Below the pieces are notes generated by a model. The model saw only the letters and a program-made list of their open reading frames with translations, searched no databases and was not told where the DNA came from. Positions 45,466-54,803 of a stretch of 64,000 bases of DNA are shown piece by piece. This DNA comes from Micromonospora zingiberis (GTDB lineage: Bacteria; Actinomycetota; Actinomycetes; Mycobacteriales; Micromonosporaceae). The stretch's first letter is position 1. The number at the start of each line of letters is the position of its first letter. The stretch spans positions 124,001-188,000 of the forward strand of contig NZ_SJJR01000010.1 of the NCBI RefSeq assembly GCF_004331455.1, written 5' to 3'. Both the position numbers and the translations under genes were made by a program.

Positions 45466-46800
45466 GTGTCAGCACGTTATCAGGTCACCGGCGCGGCGGC
45501 CGCCGAGATTTCGGCCAGCATCGAGTCCGGCATCCGGCACGCCGCCCTCGCCCCCGGCGACTCCCTGCCGCCGGTGCGGGTGCTCGCCGCCGAACTGGCC
45601 GTCAGTCCGGCCACCGTCTCCCGCGCCTACGCCGAACTGCGCCGACGCGGACTCATCGTCACCGCCGGCCGGCACGGCACCCGGGTACGCCCCCGCCCGC
45701 CGGTCGCCGCCCGTCGGGCCGCGCTGCGTCCGCCACCCGCCGCCGGGCTGCGCGACCTGTCCCGAGGCGAACCCGACGCGCGGCTACTCCCGCCACTCGG
45801 TCCCCACCTGGCCGCGCTCGCCGAGCACATCGGGCCGCCGATCAGCTACTCCGACGCCGGAATGCTCCCCGAGTTCGCCGAGGCGGCGCGCCAACGGCTC
45901 GCCGCCGACGGCGTGCCCGCCACCGACCTGACCCTCAGCAGCGGCGCGCTCGACGGCATCGAACGACTCCTGACCGCCCAGCTACGCCCCGGCGACGTGG
46001 TCGCGGTGGAGGACCCCGGCTGGGCCAACCAACTCGATCTCATCGCCGCGCTCGGCCTACGACCGATCGGCGTACCGGTCGACGACGACGGACCACTGGT
46101 GGCGGGCGTCGCCGCCGCGATCGCCGCCGGGGCCCGAGCGCTGATCGTGACCAGTCGGGCCCAGAATCCCACCGGCGCCGCCGTCTCCGCCGACCGTGCC
46201 GCCGCGCTGCGTGACCTGCTCGCCGGCCGTACCGACCTGTTGCTGATCGAGGACGACCACGCCGCCGAACTCGCCCGCGTACCGCTGCACCCGCTCGCCG
46301 GGGCGACCGCCCACTGGGCCTTCCTCCGCTCGGTGAGCAAGCCCTTCGGCCCCGACCTGCGCCTGGCCGTGCTGGCCGGCGACGAGACGACGGTGGCCCG
46401 GGTGGCCGGGCGGACCCGGGTCGGCGCCGGCTGGGTCTCCACCCTGCTGCAACGCCTGGTGTTGTCGCTCTGGCACGACCCGGCGGTGACCGCCCTGGTC
46501 GAACGGGCGGCCGACAGCTACGAACGACGCCGACGTGGCCTCGTCGCGGCCCTCGCCGACCAGGGCCTGTCCGCACACGGCCGCAGTGGGCTCAACGTGT
46601 GGCTGCCGGTGACCGACGAGACGTTCGCCTCCACCGTGCTCCGCGACGCCGGCTGGCTGGCCGCCCCCGGCGCCCTCTTCCGCATCGCCGCCCCACCCGC
46701 CCTGAGACTCACCATCAGCCCCCTGACCGAAGCCGACCTCCCACCCCTCACCCAAACCCTCACCCACGCCACCCACCCCCCCCCACCCCCACCCTCATAA
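45466..46800 (+). CDS. MocR/GntR-type PLP-dependent transcriptional regulator
   Basis: MocR proteins fuse a GntR winged helix to a fold-type-I aminotransferase domain that binds PLP and small amines. The 444-residue protein has the HTH (APGDSLPPVRVLAAELAVSP, AELRRRGLIVTAGRHGTRV) and the domain with LTLSSGALDGIERLL, QNPTGAAVS, IEDDHAAEL and SVSKPFGPDLRLA, the last with the PLP lysine. GTG 45466 is used; TTG 45460 is an in-frame alternative. It most likely regulates the divergent PNPOx-GNAT/lysE pair and itself. The C-terminus becomes Pro-rich through a C-tract. Confidence 0.92.
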   Translation: MSARYQVTGAAAAEISASIESGIRHAALAPGDSLPPVRVLAAELAVSPATVSRAYAELRRRGLIVTAGRHGTRVRPRPPVAARRAALRPPPAAGLRDLSRGEPDARLLPPLGPHLAALAEHIGPPISYSDAGMLPEFAEAARQRLAADGVPATDLTLSSGALDGIERLLTAQLRPGDVVAVEDPGWANQLDLIAALGLRPIGVPVDDDGPLVAGVAAAIAAGARALIVTSRAQNPTGAAVSADRAAALRDLLAGRTDLLLIEDDHAAELARVPLHPLAGATAHWAFLRSVSKPFGPDLRLAVLAGDETTVARVAGRTRVGAGWVSTLLQRLVLSLWHDPAVTALVERAADSYERRRRGLVAALADQGLSAHGRSGLNVWLPVTDETFASTVLRDAGWLAAPGALFRIAAPPALRLTISPLTEADLPPLTQTLTHATHPPPPPPS

Positions 46801-46975
46801 CCCCCTAACCCCCTAACCCCACCCCCCTCACCCCCACCCCCCTCGCCCCCGCGATCTTGCACTTCTTGCCTGGACATACCGGGTCATTAGGTACGGAAGG
46901 GCGACCAGAAGTGCAAGATCGACAGGGAGGGGGGTGGGGAGGGGGGTCGGTTGGGGTGGGGGAGAGGGGGTAGAA
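46786..46975. repeat. C-rich tract, palindrome and G-rich tract
   Basis: From 46786 to 46850 almost only C with A/T, then a palindrome at 46852-46921, then 46926-46975 G-rich with several GGGG and GGGGGG runs. The flanks are roughly inverted copies of each other. Both strands could form G-quadruplexes. It separates the MocR gene from udgX. Confidence 0.7.
46852..46921. repeat. GATC-containing palindrome in front of udgX
   Basis: CGATCTTGCACTTCT (46852-46866) is the exact reverse complement of 46907-46921. The stem loop has about 40 nt in between. Together with 2218-2273 and 19534-19593 it belongs to a loose class of intergenic palindromes with a GATC core. Confidence 0.85.
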
Positions 46976-46983
46976 CGGAGGGC

Positions 46984-47676
46984 ATGGTCGAGAGCGCGCC
47001 AGGGGCGCAGCAGTTCATTCCGCCGCAGGCCGACACGCTCGACGACCTGCGCGCCGCGGCTGCCGGTTGCCGGGGCTGCGAGCTGTACCGGGACGCCTCG
47101 CAGACCGTCTTCGGTCGCGGCGACGCCACCGCCCGGTTGGTCTTCGTCGGTGAACAACCCGGCGACATGGAAGACCAGAAGGGCCTCCCGTTCGTCGGCC
47201 CCGCAGGCCGACTGCTGCGCCGGGCGGTCGACGACGCCGGACTCGACCCGAGCCACATTTACCTCACAAATGCCGTAAAACACTTTCGCTTCGAACTGCG
47301 CGGCAAGCGGCGCATCCACCAGACCCCGGACCGGGTGCACATCACCGCCTGCCGACCCTGGCTGGTCGCCGAGTTCGCCCAACTGAAGCCGGAGGTCGTC
47401 GTGGTACTCGGGGCGACCGCCGCCAAGGCGCTGCTCGGGCCCACCTTCCGGGTCACCCGCCAGCGTGGCGAACTGCTGCCCTGGCCGGCCGCCGCCCAGC
47501 ACCCGGAGGACTTCCACCGGGTGCCGGTGGACAACGCCGGCGGCACCGCCGACGCGCCGCCGGCCCGACTACTGGCCACCATCCACCCGTCCGCCGTGCT
47601 CCGCGCCGACGACCAGGACAAGGCGTACGAAGGACTGGTCACCGACCTGACCGTCGTCGCACGCGTCCTCACCTGA
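46984..47676 (+). CDS. udgX: UdgX-type uracil-DNA glycosylase
   Basis: UdgX is a uracil-DNA glycosylase that forms a covalent bond to the abasic site instead of releasing it. The 230-residue protein has GEQPGD (residues 56-61) and the diagnostic KRRIH loop (108-112), with His112 as the covalent nucleophile. C29 and C32 in CRGC, with C123, fit the iron-sulfur site; the fourth ligand is not obvious. ATG 46984 is 6 nt after an ACGGAGG sequence. Identification is firm by the KRRIH loop, which ordinary family-4/5 UDGs lack. The role in DNA repair is inferred. Confidence 0.93.
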   Translation: MVESAPGAQQFIPPQADTLDDLRAAAAGCRGCELYRDASQTVFGRGDATARLVFVGEQPGDMEDQKGLPFVGPAGRLLRRAVDDAGLDPSHIYLTNAVKHFRFELRGKRRIHQTPDRVHITACRPWLVAEFAQLKPEVVVVLGATAAKALLGPTFRVTRQRGELLPWPAAAQHPEDFHRVPVDNAGGTADAPPARLLATIHPSAVLRADDQDKAYEGLVTDLTVVARVLT

Positions 47677-47716
47677 CTGCGGCGGACCCCACCGGGGCGG
47701 TGCCACACATGCCGCC

Positions 47717-47971
47717 ATGCAGCAGCATCTGTACGAGTCGGACCACGACGACTTTCGTGACCTGTGTCGACAGTTCCTCGCCCGCGAGGCGGTGCCGCAG
47801 TACCTCACCGAACTGACCACCGACGCGCAACGCCAGCGCTGGCTGCCCGGATTCTGCTCCGGCGACCTGGTCACCGCCATCGCGATGAGCGAGCCGGGCG
47901 CCGGGTCCGACCTGGCCGGCATCCGCACGGAGATCATGAAGGAGATCATCGGGCGCGGCCTGGGACTGTGA
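47717..47971 (+). pseudogene. Internally deleted acyl-CoA dehydrogenase remnant
   Basis: The frame is open for 84 residues. YESDHDDFRDLCRQFLAREAVP is the usual N-terminus of an acyl-CoA dehydrogenase. It passes directly to RQRWLPGFCSGDLVTAIAMS EPGAGSDLAGIRT (the usual mid-domain MSEPGAGSDL) and then to EIMKEIIGRGLGL, the usual C-terminal end. A complete enzyme has about 380 residues; the fragment therefore has two in-frame deletions. The catalytic Glu region and most FAD residues are absent, so no dehydrogenase activity is expected. Whether the peptide is expressed is unknown. No ribosome binding site is conspicuous before ATG 47717. Confidence 0.8.
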
Positions 47972-48040
47972 GCCGGTAACCGGGCTGCAGGCCCGTGCCC
48001 GGGTGCGACAGGATGGTCATCCCGTACCGAGGAGCAACCC

Positions 48041-49453
48041 TTGGCCACCGACCTGACCACCCCGGCGTCGGCGCCTGCGGGCGTCGCGCCGATCCAGCGG
48101 CGAACCCTGCGCCTGCTCTTCAGCACCCAGATCATCGGCGGCATCGGGGTGACCATCGGCATCGCCGTCGGCGGACTGCTCGCCGCCGAGATCGCCGGCA
48201 CCGCAGTGTCCGGCCTGGTGCTGAGCGCCGCCGTGGTCGGCGCCGCGCTGCTCGCCGTACCGGTCACCCGGATCGTCACCGGGCACGGCCGCCGCTCCGG
48301 CCTGGCCTTCGCGTACGGCGTCGGCGCCGTGGGCGGCGCCCTGGTCGTGCTCGCCGCCGCGACCCGGTCGGTCCCGCTGCTCTTCGCCGGCATGCTGCTC
48401 TTCGGCGGTGGCTCGGCAGCCAACCTCCAGGCCCGCTACGCGGCGGTCGACCTCGCCGCACCGGACCGTCGCGCCCGGCAGCTGTCACTGATCGTCTGGG
48501 CCACCACCGTCGGCGCGGTCGCCGCACCGAACTTCGCCGCACTCGCCGGCCGTGCCGGCGGCGGCTGGGGACTGCCGCCGCTGTCCGGCCCGTTCGTCTT
48601 CAGCACCGCCGCGTTCCTGCTCGCCGCCGGCGTACTCCTGCTGCGGTTGCGGCCCGACCCGCTGCTCACCGCCCGCCGCCTCGCGGCAACCCGCGCCAGC
48701 GGCGCCGCGCACCCGGCCCCCTCGATCGCCGCCGCCGACCCGGCGGCACCCGCTGCCAGCCCGGTGGGGGCTGCTGTTCCGGTACCGGCCGAGCCGGTCG
48801 CCGCACCGGCACCGCCGGCCCGGCGCGGCGCGGGCCTGCGCGCCGCCTGGCCGGTGGTACGCGCCCAGCCCGCCGCCCGGCTCGGCATCGCCGCCGTGGC
48901 GGTGGGACACCTGGTCATGGTGGCGGTGATGGCGATGACCCCGGTGCACCTGCGGGACCACTACGCCGTCGAGGACGTGCTCCCGGTGGTCGGCCTGGTG
49001 CTCAGCCTGCACATCGCCGGCATGTACGCGCTGGCGCCGGTGGTCGGCTGGCTGGCCGACCGGTTCGGCCGGCGTCCGGTCATCCTCGGCGGGATCGGCA
49101 CCCTGCTCGCCGCCTGCGCGGTCGCCGGCACCGCCGGGCACCACACCCCCCGACTGACCGTCGGGCTGGTGCTGCTCGGGCTGGGCTGGTCGGCGACCAT
49201 GGTGGCCGGCTCCACCCTGCTGTCGGAGTCGGTGCCCGACGCGATCCGCCCGAACGCCCAGGGCCTGTCCGACCTGCTGATGGGGTTGGCCGGAGCGGTG
49301 GCCGGGGCCGCCAGCGGGTTTGTCATGGAGTTGGCGGGCTATCCCGTGCTGACGCTGCTTGCCGCGGTCGCGGTGACACCGTTGCTGGCGCTAGCGTTGC
49401 GGCCGGTGCGGCTGGGCGCACCGGACGAGGAGGATCGAGCATCGTGCGGCTGA
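48041..49453 (+). CDS. MFS transporter
   Basis: A 470-residue major facilitator protein with twelve hydrophobic helices split by a loop (residues 215-265) rich in Ala/Pro. GWLADRFGRRPVILGGIGTL is the conserved MFS loop between helices. Substrate not recognisable. The start is TTG 48041, with GAGGAG 9 nt upstream and no better start downstream. The stop overlaps the DUF3046 gene by 10 bp. The family is certain, the substrate unknown. Confidence 0.85.
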   Translation: MATDLTTPASAPAGVAPIQRRTLRLLFSTQIIGGIGVTIGIAVGGLLAAEIAGTAVSGLVLSAAVVGAALLAVPVTRIVTGHGRRSGLAFAYGVGAVGGALVVLAAATRSVPLLFAGMLLFGGGSAANLQARYAAVDLAAPDRRARQLSLIVWATTVGAVAAPNFAALAGRAGGGWGLPPLSGPFVFSTAAFLLAAGVLLLRLRPDPLLTARRLAATRASGAAHPAPSIAAADPAAPAASPVGAAVPVPAEPVAAPAPPARRGAGLRAAWPVVRAQPAARLGIAAVAVGHLVMVAVMAMTPVHLRDHYAVEDVLPVVGLVLSLHIAGMYALAPVVGWLADRFGRRPVILGGIGTLLAACAVAGTAGHHTPRLTVGLVLLGLGWSATMVAGSTLLSESVPDAIRPNAQGLSDLLMGLAGAVAGAASGFVMELAGYPVLTLLAAVAVTPLLALALRPVRLGAPDEEDRASCG

Positions 49454-49644
49454 CCGACTTCTGGACGCGCCTGGAGGAGGCGTTCGGGCCGGGCTACGCG
49501 GCCAGCATCGCCACCGACCAGGTGCTGTCGCAGCTCGGCGGGCGGACCATCGAGCAGGCACTCGCCGCCGGTGAGGCGACGCACGTGGTCTGGCGGGCGG
49601 TCGTCGCCGCATATCCCGATCGGGTGCCGACCCGGCTACGCTGA
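49444..49644 (+). CDS. DUF3046 protein
   Basis: A 66-residue protein of the actinobacterial DUF3046 family, with [19 protein letters not shown] and the ending [20 protein letters not shown]. Members regularly lie upstream of recA, as here (184 bp gap). GTG 49444 overlaps the end of the MFS gene. Function unknown. Confidence 0.9.
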   Translation: MRLTDFWTRLEEAFGPGYAASIATDQVLSQLGGRTIEQALAAGEATHVVWRAVVAAYPDRVPTRLR

Positions 49645-49681
49645 GCAGCCGATTCGTTACTTCCGCGTGTCTGTTGCCGAC

Positions 49682-49697
49682 TCGTACACCTGTTCGG
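49682..49697 (+). promoter_or_regulatory. LexA (SOS) box of recA
   Basis: TCGTACACCTGTTCGG agrees with the actinobacterial LexA consensus TCGAACNNNNGTTCGA at 6 of the 8 CGAAC/GTTCG core and flanking positions that matter most. It lies 132 bp before ATG 49829, where the recA promoter is expected. Confidence 0.6.
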
Positions 49698-49828
49698 CTA
49701 TTGTCCACAGCGGGTGCTCGTCCACAGGCCACGGCCCGTCGGCTGGTTTTCTGTCGGACCCAGCGCCTAGCGTGTCCCGCGTGACGCGAAGCTCAGGAAA
49801 GACGCCGGCGAAGGCAGGGGTGGCAACG

Positions 49829-50875
<1,047 letters not shown>

Positions 50876-50885
50876 TCGAAGATCC

Positions 50886-51611
50886 GTGACCGGACGACGC
50901 GCCCGTACGGGGCGGGGCTGGGATGCCAGTCCGCCCCGCACGGGCGATCCCACCCCGGGTACCCGCCGAGGCCGGCGTGTCCCCGGGGACGGATCCGACC
51001 CGGGCGCTGACGTTGGCTCCACCGAACGTGTCGGTGTGGGCCCGGCGGCTACCGCGCCTCGGGACGAGGCTGAGGTGGCTCGCGAGATCTGTCTGCGGCA
51101 ACTCGCGGTCCGCCCCCGTACCCGCGCCGAGTTGGCCACCGCGCTGGCCCGGCGGGGCATCTCCGAGGAGACCGCCAGCGCGGTTCTCGACCGTTACGAC
51201 GAGGTCGGCATCATCGACGACGCCGCGTTCGCGCGGGCCTGGGTGAGCAGCCGGCACACCGGCCGTGGGTTGGCCCGCCGCGCGTTGGCCAACGAGCTAC
51301 GGCAACGCGGGGTGGACGGCGACACGGCCAGCGCGGCGCTCGGCGAGTTGGACGAGACCACCGAGGCGGAGACCGCCCGCGTCCTGGTGGAGCGGAAGCT
51401 GCGTACCGCCCGGGGTGAGCCGGACGCGGTGTTCCGGCGGCTGGTCGGCATGCTGGCCCGCAAGGGTTACCCGCCGGGGGTGGCGATCCGGGCGGTGAAG
51501 GAGGCCCTGGCGGCGCAGAGCGCCGAGGCGGCCGAGTTCGCCGAGCAGATCGACGCCGACGCCCTGGCCGACGCCGAGGACGACCCCGCCGCGGGTGGCC
51601 GGCTCGGCTGA
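50886..51611 (+). CDS. recX: Regulatory protein RecX
   Basis: RecX binds and limits RecA filaments. The 241-residue protein has a variable N-terminal tail of about 65 residues (Arg/Gly/Pro-rich). The RecX helices follow: REICLRQLAVRPRTRAELAT, GIIDDAAFARAWVSSR, GLARRALANELRQRGV and RLVGMLARKGYPPGVAIRA. GTG 50886 lies 11 bp behind the recA stop and is coupled to it. A shorter start further in is possible, since the tail is not conserved. Confidence 0.92.
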   Translation: MTGRRARTGRGWDASPPRTGDPTPGTRRGRRVPGDGSDPGADVGSTERVGVGPAATAPRDEAEVAREICLRQLAVRPRTRAELATALARRGISEETASAVLDRYDEVGIIDDAAFARAWVSSRHTGRGLARRALANELRQRGVDGDTASAALGELDETTEAETARVLVERKLRTARGEPDAVFRRLVGMLARKGYPPGVAIRAVKEALAAQSAEAAEFAEQIDADALADAEDDPAAGGRLG

Positions 51612-51659
51612 CCGGTGGCGTCGGTGGTGGCGAGTCCGGCGACCGGAAGGGGGAGGGCG

Positions 51660-52364
51660 ATGTTGAAGGCGTGCCTCAACGGTGACCGTGGCCGCGACGC
51701 CCACCCTCGGGTGCCGCTGAGCCCGGTCGAGTTGGCGTCCGACTCGGCCCGGTGTGCCGGGCTGGGTGTCGGTGCGGTGCACGTGCATCCGCGTACCGCC
51801 GACGGGGTCGAGTCGTTGCGTCCGGCGGTGATCGCCGACGCGGTCGTGGCGATCCGCGACGCGGCGCCGGCCCTGCCGGTGGGGGTGAGCACCGGGGCGT
51901 GGATCGAGCCGGATCCGCTGGCCCGGGTGGCGGTGGTACGGGCGTGGACGGTGCTGCCGGACTTCGCCTCGGTCAACGCCCACGAGCCGGGGGCGGAGGC
52001 GGTGGCGCAGGCGTTGTACGAGCGGGGCGTCATGGTGGAGGCCGGGCTCTGGACGGTGGCGGCGGTGGGGGCGTACCGCAGGTGGCGGGTGCCGGTCGGG
52101 CGGGTGTTGGTGGAGTGCATGACGGCCGACCCGGAGGCGGCCCTGGCCGAGGCGGCGGCGATGCTCGATGCCCTCGCGCCGCAGGGGCCGCCGGTGCTGT
52201 TGCACGCCGAGGGCGCTGGCGTGTGGGCGGTGCTGGCGGAGGCGGTCCGGCGTGGGCTCGACACCAGGATCGGGCTGGAGGACACGGTTCGGTTGCCGGA
52301 CGGGTCGCTGGCGCCCGACAACGCCGCTCTGGTGGCTGCTGCCGTCGCGCTGGGTGCCTGCTGA
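51660..52364 (+). CDS. BKACE family (beta-keto acid cleavage) protein
   Basis: The DUF849 family uses zinc to condense a beta-keto acid with acetyl-CoA, as in 3-keto-5-aminohexanoate cleavage. The 234-residue TIM-barrel protein has the start MLKACLNGDRGRD, the zinc motif VHVHPR (His41, His43) and LVECMTADPE. It is shorter than typical BKACE enzymes (270-300 residues), and the substrate is unknown. A GGAAGGGGGAGGG sequence precedes ATG 51660. The family assignment is confident; the reaction is not. Confidence 0.85.
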   Translation: MLKACLNGDRGRDAHPRVPLSPVELASDSARCAGLGVGAVHVHPRTADGVESLRPAVIADAVVAIRDAAPALPVGVSTGAWIEPDPLARVAVVRAWTVLPDFASVNAHEPGAEAVAQALYERGVMVEAGLWTVAAVGAYRRWRVPVGRVLVECMTADPEAALAEAAAMLDALAPQGPPVLLHAEGAGVWAVLAEAVRRGLDTRIGLEDTVRLPDGSLAPDNAALVAAAVALGAC

Positions 52365-52843
52365 CCCCGGTCGTCGGCGGGGCACGGCCTCAGTCAGGCG
52401 GATGAAAGTCTTTTTTGCCCCCAAGTGCCCGACTCGTCTTCAGCTCAGGGTTACGGTTCAACTTCTCTCCGTCCGGGTGGTTTGATCATGACTTCTTGAC
52501 CGGAGGCCCGCGGAGACCTAGCCTCGCCATAAAGGCTCACATTGCCCGACCAAGCGCAGGCTAAGCGCACAACATAGATCGCGTAACAGAACAGCATCAC
52601 TTTGGCCAGCAGCAACGGCCGCTGACGCCAGCTTCGGACAGGCCGGTCCGGGGCCGAGGCGACAACTGCACCTGGCCTGCCGACGGTCCCAGGGACACCG
52701 TCGGCAGGGAGAGCTATCTCACGGCCTGCGCTCCGGTCGGGCGTCCAGAGCCGTAGGAGCGCGCCCACCGGCGGGTTCCTACGGCGCGACGTTCAGGGGA
52801 GGCGCGCCATGGCGAGGCGACAGGGGTCCACCGGGTGGCCAGC
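52365..52843. other. Gene-free spacer between the BKACE gene and the rny leader ORFs
   Basis: No convincing reading frame is seen here. A frame on the minus strand at 52451-52768 is open for 105 codons, but it has no ribosome binding site or recognisable domain. Near 52402 stands a short T-tract (GTCTTTTTTGCCCCC), possibly a weak terminator. The strongest structure is a hairpin at 52676-52708. Confidence 0.6.
52676..52708. terminator. 12-bp hairpin in the spacer before rny
   Basis: CCTGCCGACGGT (52676-52687) pairs perfectly with ACCGTCGGCAGG (52697-52708) over a 9-nt loop. It may terminate transcription from upstream or belong to a small RNA. Confidence 0.5.
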
Positions 52844-52927
52844 ATGAGCGAGCGTTGCGAGCGAATCATCAGGTTCGGGGTTTTGGTGCCTCGTGGCGGC
52901 ACGCAGCGAAGCGGAGTGCCGGCATGA
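52844..52927 (+). CDS. 27-residue leader ORF beginning MSER, first of an ATGA chain
   Basis: It starts MSERCERIIRFGVLVPRG and ends in a TGA that overlaps the next ATG (ATGA). The region ATGAGCGAGCG occurs again at 52924. Repeats of this kind (MSER-type starts with GCGAGCG words) are frequent at starts in Micromonospora-like genomes. Its coding status is doubtful. Confidence 0.35.
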   Translation: MSERCERIIRFGVLVPRGGTQRSGVPA

Positions 52928-53040
52928 GCGAGCGGGATGGTGCGGATTCTGGCGCCGCCGACGAGGGTGAGCAGGGCTTAGGGCAGCTGGGTCCGGCGGC
53001 GGCTCGGGGCGGTGCTCGGCGGAGCGGAGCACCGGCATGA
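52924..53040 (+). CDS. 38-residue leader ORF beginning MSER, coupled to rny
   Basis: It starts MSERDGADSGAADEG and ends in a TGA overlapping the rny start (ATGA, 53037-53040). The junction GGAGCACCGGCATGA is nearly the same as the junction GGAGTGCCGGCATGA before this ORF. Thus a repetitive module created two tandem coupled starts. It may help translation of rny. Peptide function is not expected. Confidence 0.4.
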   Translation: MSERDGADSGAADEGEQGLGQLGPAAARGGARRSGAPA

Positions 53041-54803
53041 GGGCCTTCGACGTCGTACTTCTGATCGCCGTGTTGGTGCTGACCCTGGTGGTGCTCGGCG
53101 CGGCGGTTTTCGGGGCGCGGGTGCTGCGGGGGTTGCAGACGCGGCCGGCGCCGGAGGATCCGGCGTACATCGCCGAGAAGGATCGCCAGGAGCAGTCCCT
53201 GGCCGCGCTGCGGACGGCCGCCGACGAGGCGAACAGCACCATCGACGTGGCGAAGTCGGCGGCGGCTGCGGCCCGGGCCGAGGCGGCCGGGGCCACGGCG
53301 GAGGCGAAGGCGGCTCGGGCGGAGGCTCGCCGGGTGCTCGACGACGCCCGCGCCGAGGCGGACACGGTGCTCGAACGGGCACACAAGCAGGCCGAGGCGG
53401 ATGCCGAGCAACTGCGGACCGCGGCCCGGCGCAGCGGTGAGCGGGAGGTGGCGGTGCTCGCCGCGACCACCCGTGAGCAGGCCGCCGAGGTGGAGCGGCG
53501 GGCGGCCCGGATGGACGAGCGGGAGCGGCTGCACACCGAGGAGGTGGAGCGGCTCGCCGATCGGGAGCGGCAGCTGACCGCGGCCAGTGCCGCCCTTGCC
53601 GCCCGGGAGGCGGCGTTGGCGGTCCGGGAGGAGGAACTGGCCGAGGCGGAGAGCCAGCGGCGGCGTGAGTTGGAGCGGGTCGCGGGGCTGACCGCCGACA
53701 CCGCGCGGGCCGAGCTGGTGGAGGCGATCGAGGGCCAGGCCAAGCGGGAGGCGGCGCTGCTGGTGCGGGACATCGAGTCGGATGCCAGGTCCACCGCGGA
53801 GCAGCGGGCCCGGCACATCGTGGTCGACGCGATCCAGCGGGTGGCCAGCGAGCAGACGGCCGAGAGCGTGGTCAGTGTGCTGCATCTGCCGGGCGACGAG
53901 ATGAAGGGGCGGATCATCGGCCGCGAGGGCCGCAACATCCGGGCCTTCGAGTCGGTGACCGGGGTCAACCTGATCATCGACGACACGCCGGAGGCGGTGC
54001 TGCTGTCCTGCTTCGACCCGGTACGCCGGGAGGTCGGCCGGCTGACGCTGGAGAAGCTGGTGCTGGACGGGCGGATCCACCCGCACCGGATCGAGGAGGT
54101 GCACGAGCTGGCCCGGCAGGAGGTGGACCAGTTGTGCCAGCGGGCGGCCGAGGACGCTCTGGTGGAGGTCGGCATCACCGAGATCCACCCGGAGCTGGTC
54201 ACGTTGCTGGGGCGGTTGCGCTATCGCACGTCGTACGGGCAGAACGTGCTCAAGCACCTGGTGGAGACCGCGCACATCGCCGGCGTGATGGCCGCAGAGT
54301 TGCGGCTGGACGTGCCGTTGATCAAACGGTCGGCGTTTCTGCACGACATCGGCAAGGCGCTCACCCACGAGGTGGAGGGCAGTCACGCCATCATCGGCGC
54401 GGACGTGGCCCGCAAGTACGGCGAGACCGAGGACGTGGTGCACGCCATCGAGGCGCACCACAACGAGGTGCCGCCGCAGACCGTCGAGGCGGTGCTGACC
54501 CAGGCGTCGGATGCCTGTTCGGGCGGTCGGCCGGGGGCGCGGCGGGAGAGCCTGGAGGCGTACGTCAACCGGTTGGAGCGGATCGAGGAGATCGCGGCGG
54601 GCAAGCTCGGTGTGGAGAAGGTCTTCGCCATGCAGGCGGGTCGGGAGATCCGGGTGATGGTCAAGCCGGACGATGTCGACGACATCGGCGCGGCGGTGCT
54701 GGCCCGGGACGTGGCCAAGCAGATCGAGGAGGAGCTGACCTACCCGGGGCAGATCCGGGTGACCGTGGTCCGCGAGTCCCGCGTCACCGAGATCGCCCGC
54801 TGA
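53037..54803 (+). CDS. rny: Ribonuclease Y
   Basis: RNase Y is a membrane-anchored endoribonuclease. The 588-residue protein has an N-terminal transmembrane helix (residues 5-25, VVLLIAVLVLTLVVLGAAV), a long charged coiled coil to about 260, a KH domain and the HD domain. The KH domain has GDEMKGRIIGREGRNIR and FESVTGVNLIIDDTPEAV; the HD has FLHDIGKAL (His436, Asp437) and the HHNEVPPQT segment. The C-terminal RNase Y signature (IRVTVVRESR) is complete. The two-domain decay system with RNase J (4518) is normal in this group. ATG 53037 overlaps the small leader ORF. Confidence 0.96.
   Translation: MRAFDVVLLIAVLVLTLVVLGAAVFGARVLRGLQTRPAPEDPAYIAEKDRQEQSLAALRTAADEANSTIDVAKSAAAAARAEAAGATAEAKAARAEARRVLDDARAEADTVLERAHKQAEADAEQLRTAARRSGEREVAVLAATTREQAAEVERRAARMDERERLHTEEVERLADRERQLTAASAALAAREAALAVREEELAEAESQRRRELERVAGLTADTARAELVEAIEGQAKREAALLVRDIESDARSTAEQRARHIVVDAIQRVASEQTAESVVSVLHLPGDEMKGRIIGREGRNIRAFESVTGVNLIIDDTPEAVLLSCFDPVRREVGRLTLEKLVLDGRIHPHRIEEVHELARQEVDQLCQRAAEDALVEVGITEIHPELVTLLGRLRYRTSYGQNVLKHLVETAHIAGVMAAELRLDVPLIKRSAFLHDIGKALTHEVEGSHAIIGADVARKYGETEDVVHAIEAHHNEVPPQTVEAVLTQASDACSGGRPGARRESLEAYVNRLERIEEIAAGKLGVEKVFAMQAGREIRVMVKPDDVDDIGAAVLARDVAKQIEEELTYPGQIRVTVVRESRVTEIAR

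Noticed and set aside
47995-49443. Long frame antiphase to the MFS gene ending as DUF3046
   Set aside because: Only the last 66 codons (from GTG 49444) match DUF3046; the rest is Arg/Ala-rich shadow of the MFS transporter.
49571-49828. Longer N-terminus for RecA
   Set aside because: The in-frame extension has no similarity to RecA and would cover the LexA box and promoter; [12 protein letters not shown] is the conserved start.
52451-52768. 105-codon minus-strand frame
   Set aside because: No ribosome binding site, no domain and it covers the T-tract and hairpin; the first third looks like random GC-rich translation. Kept as a gene-free spacer.
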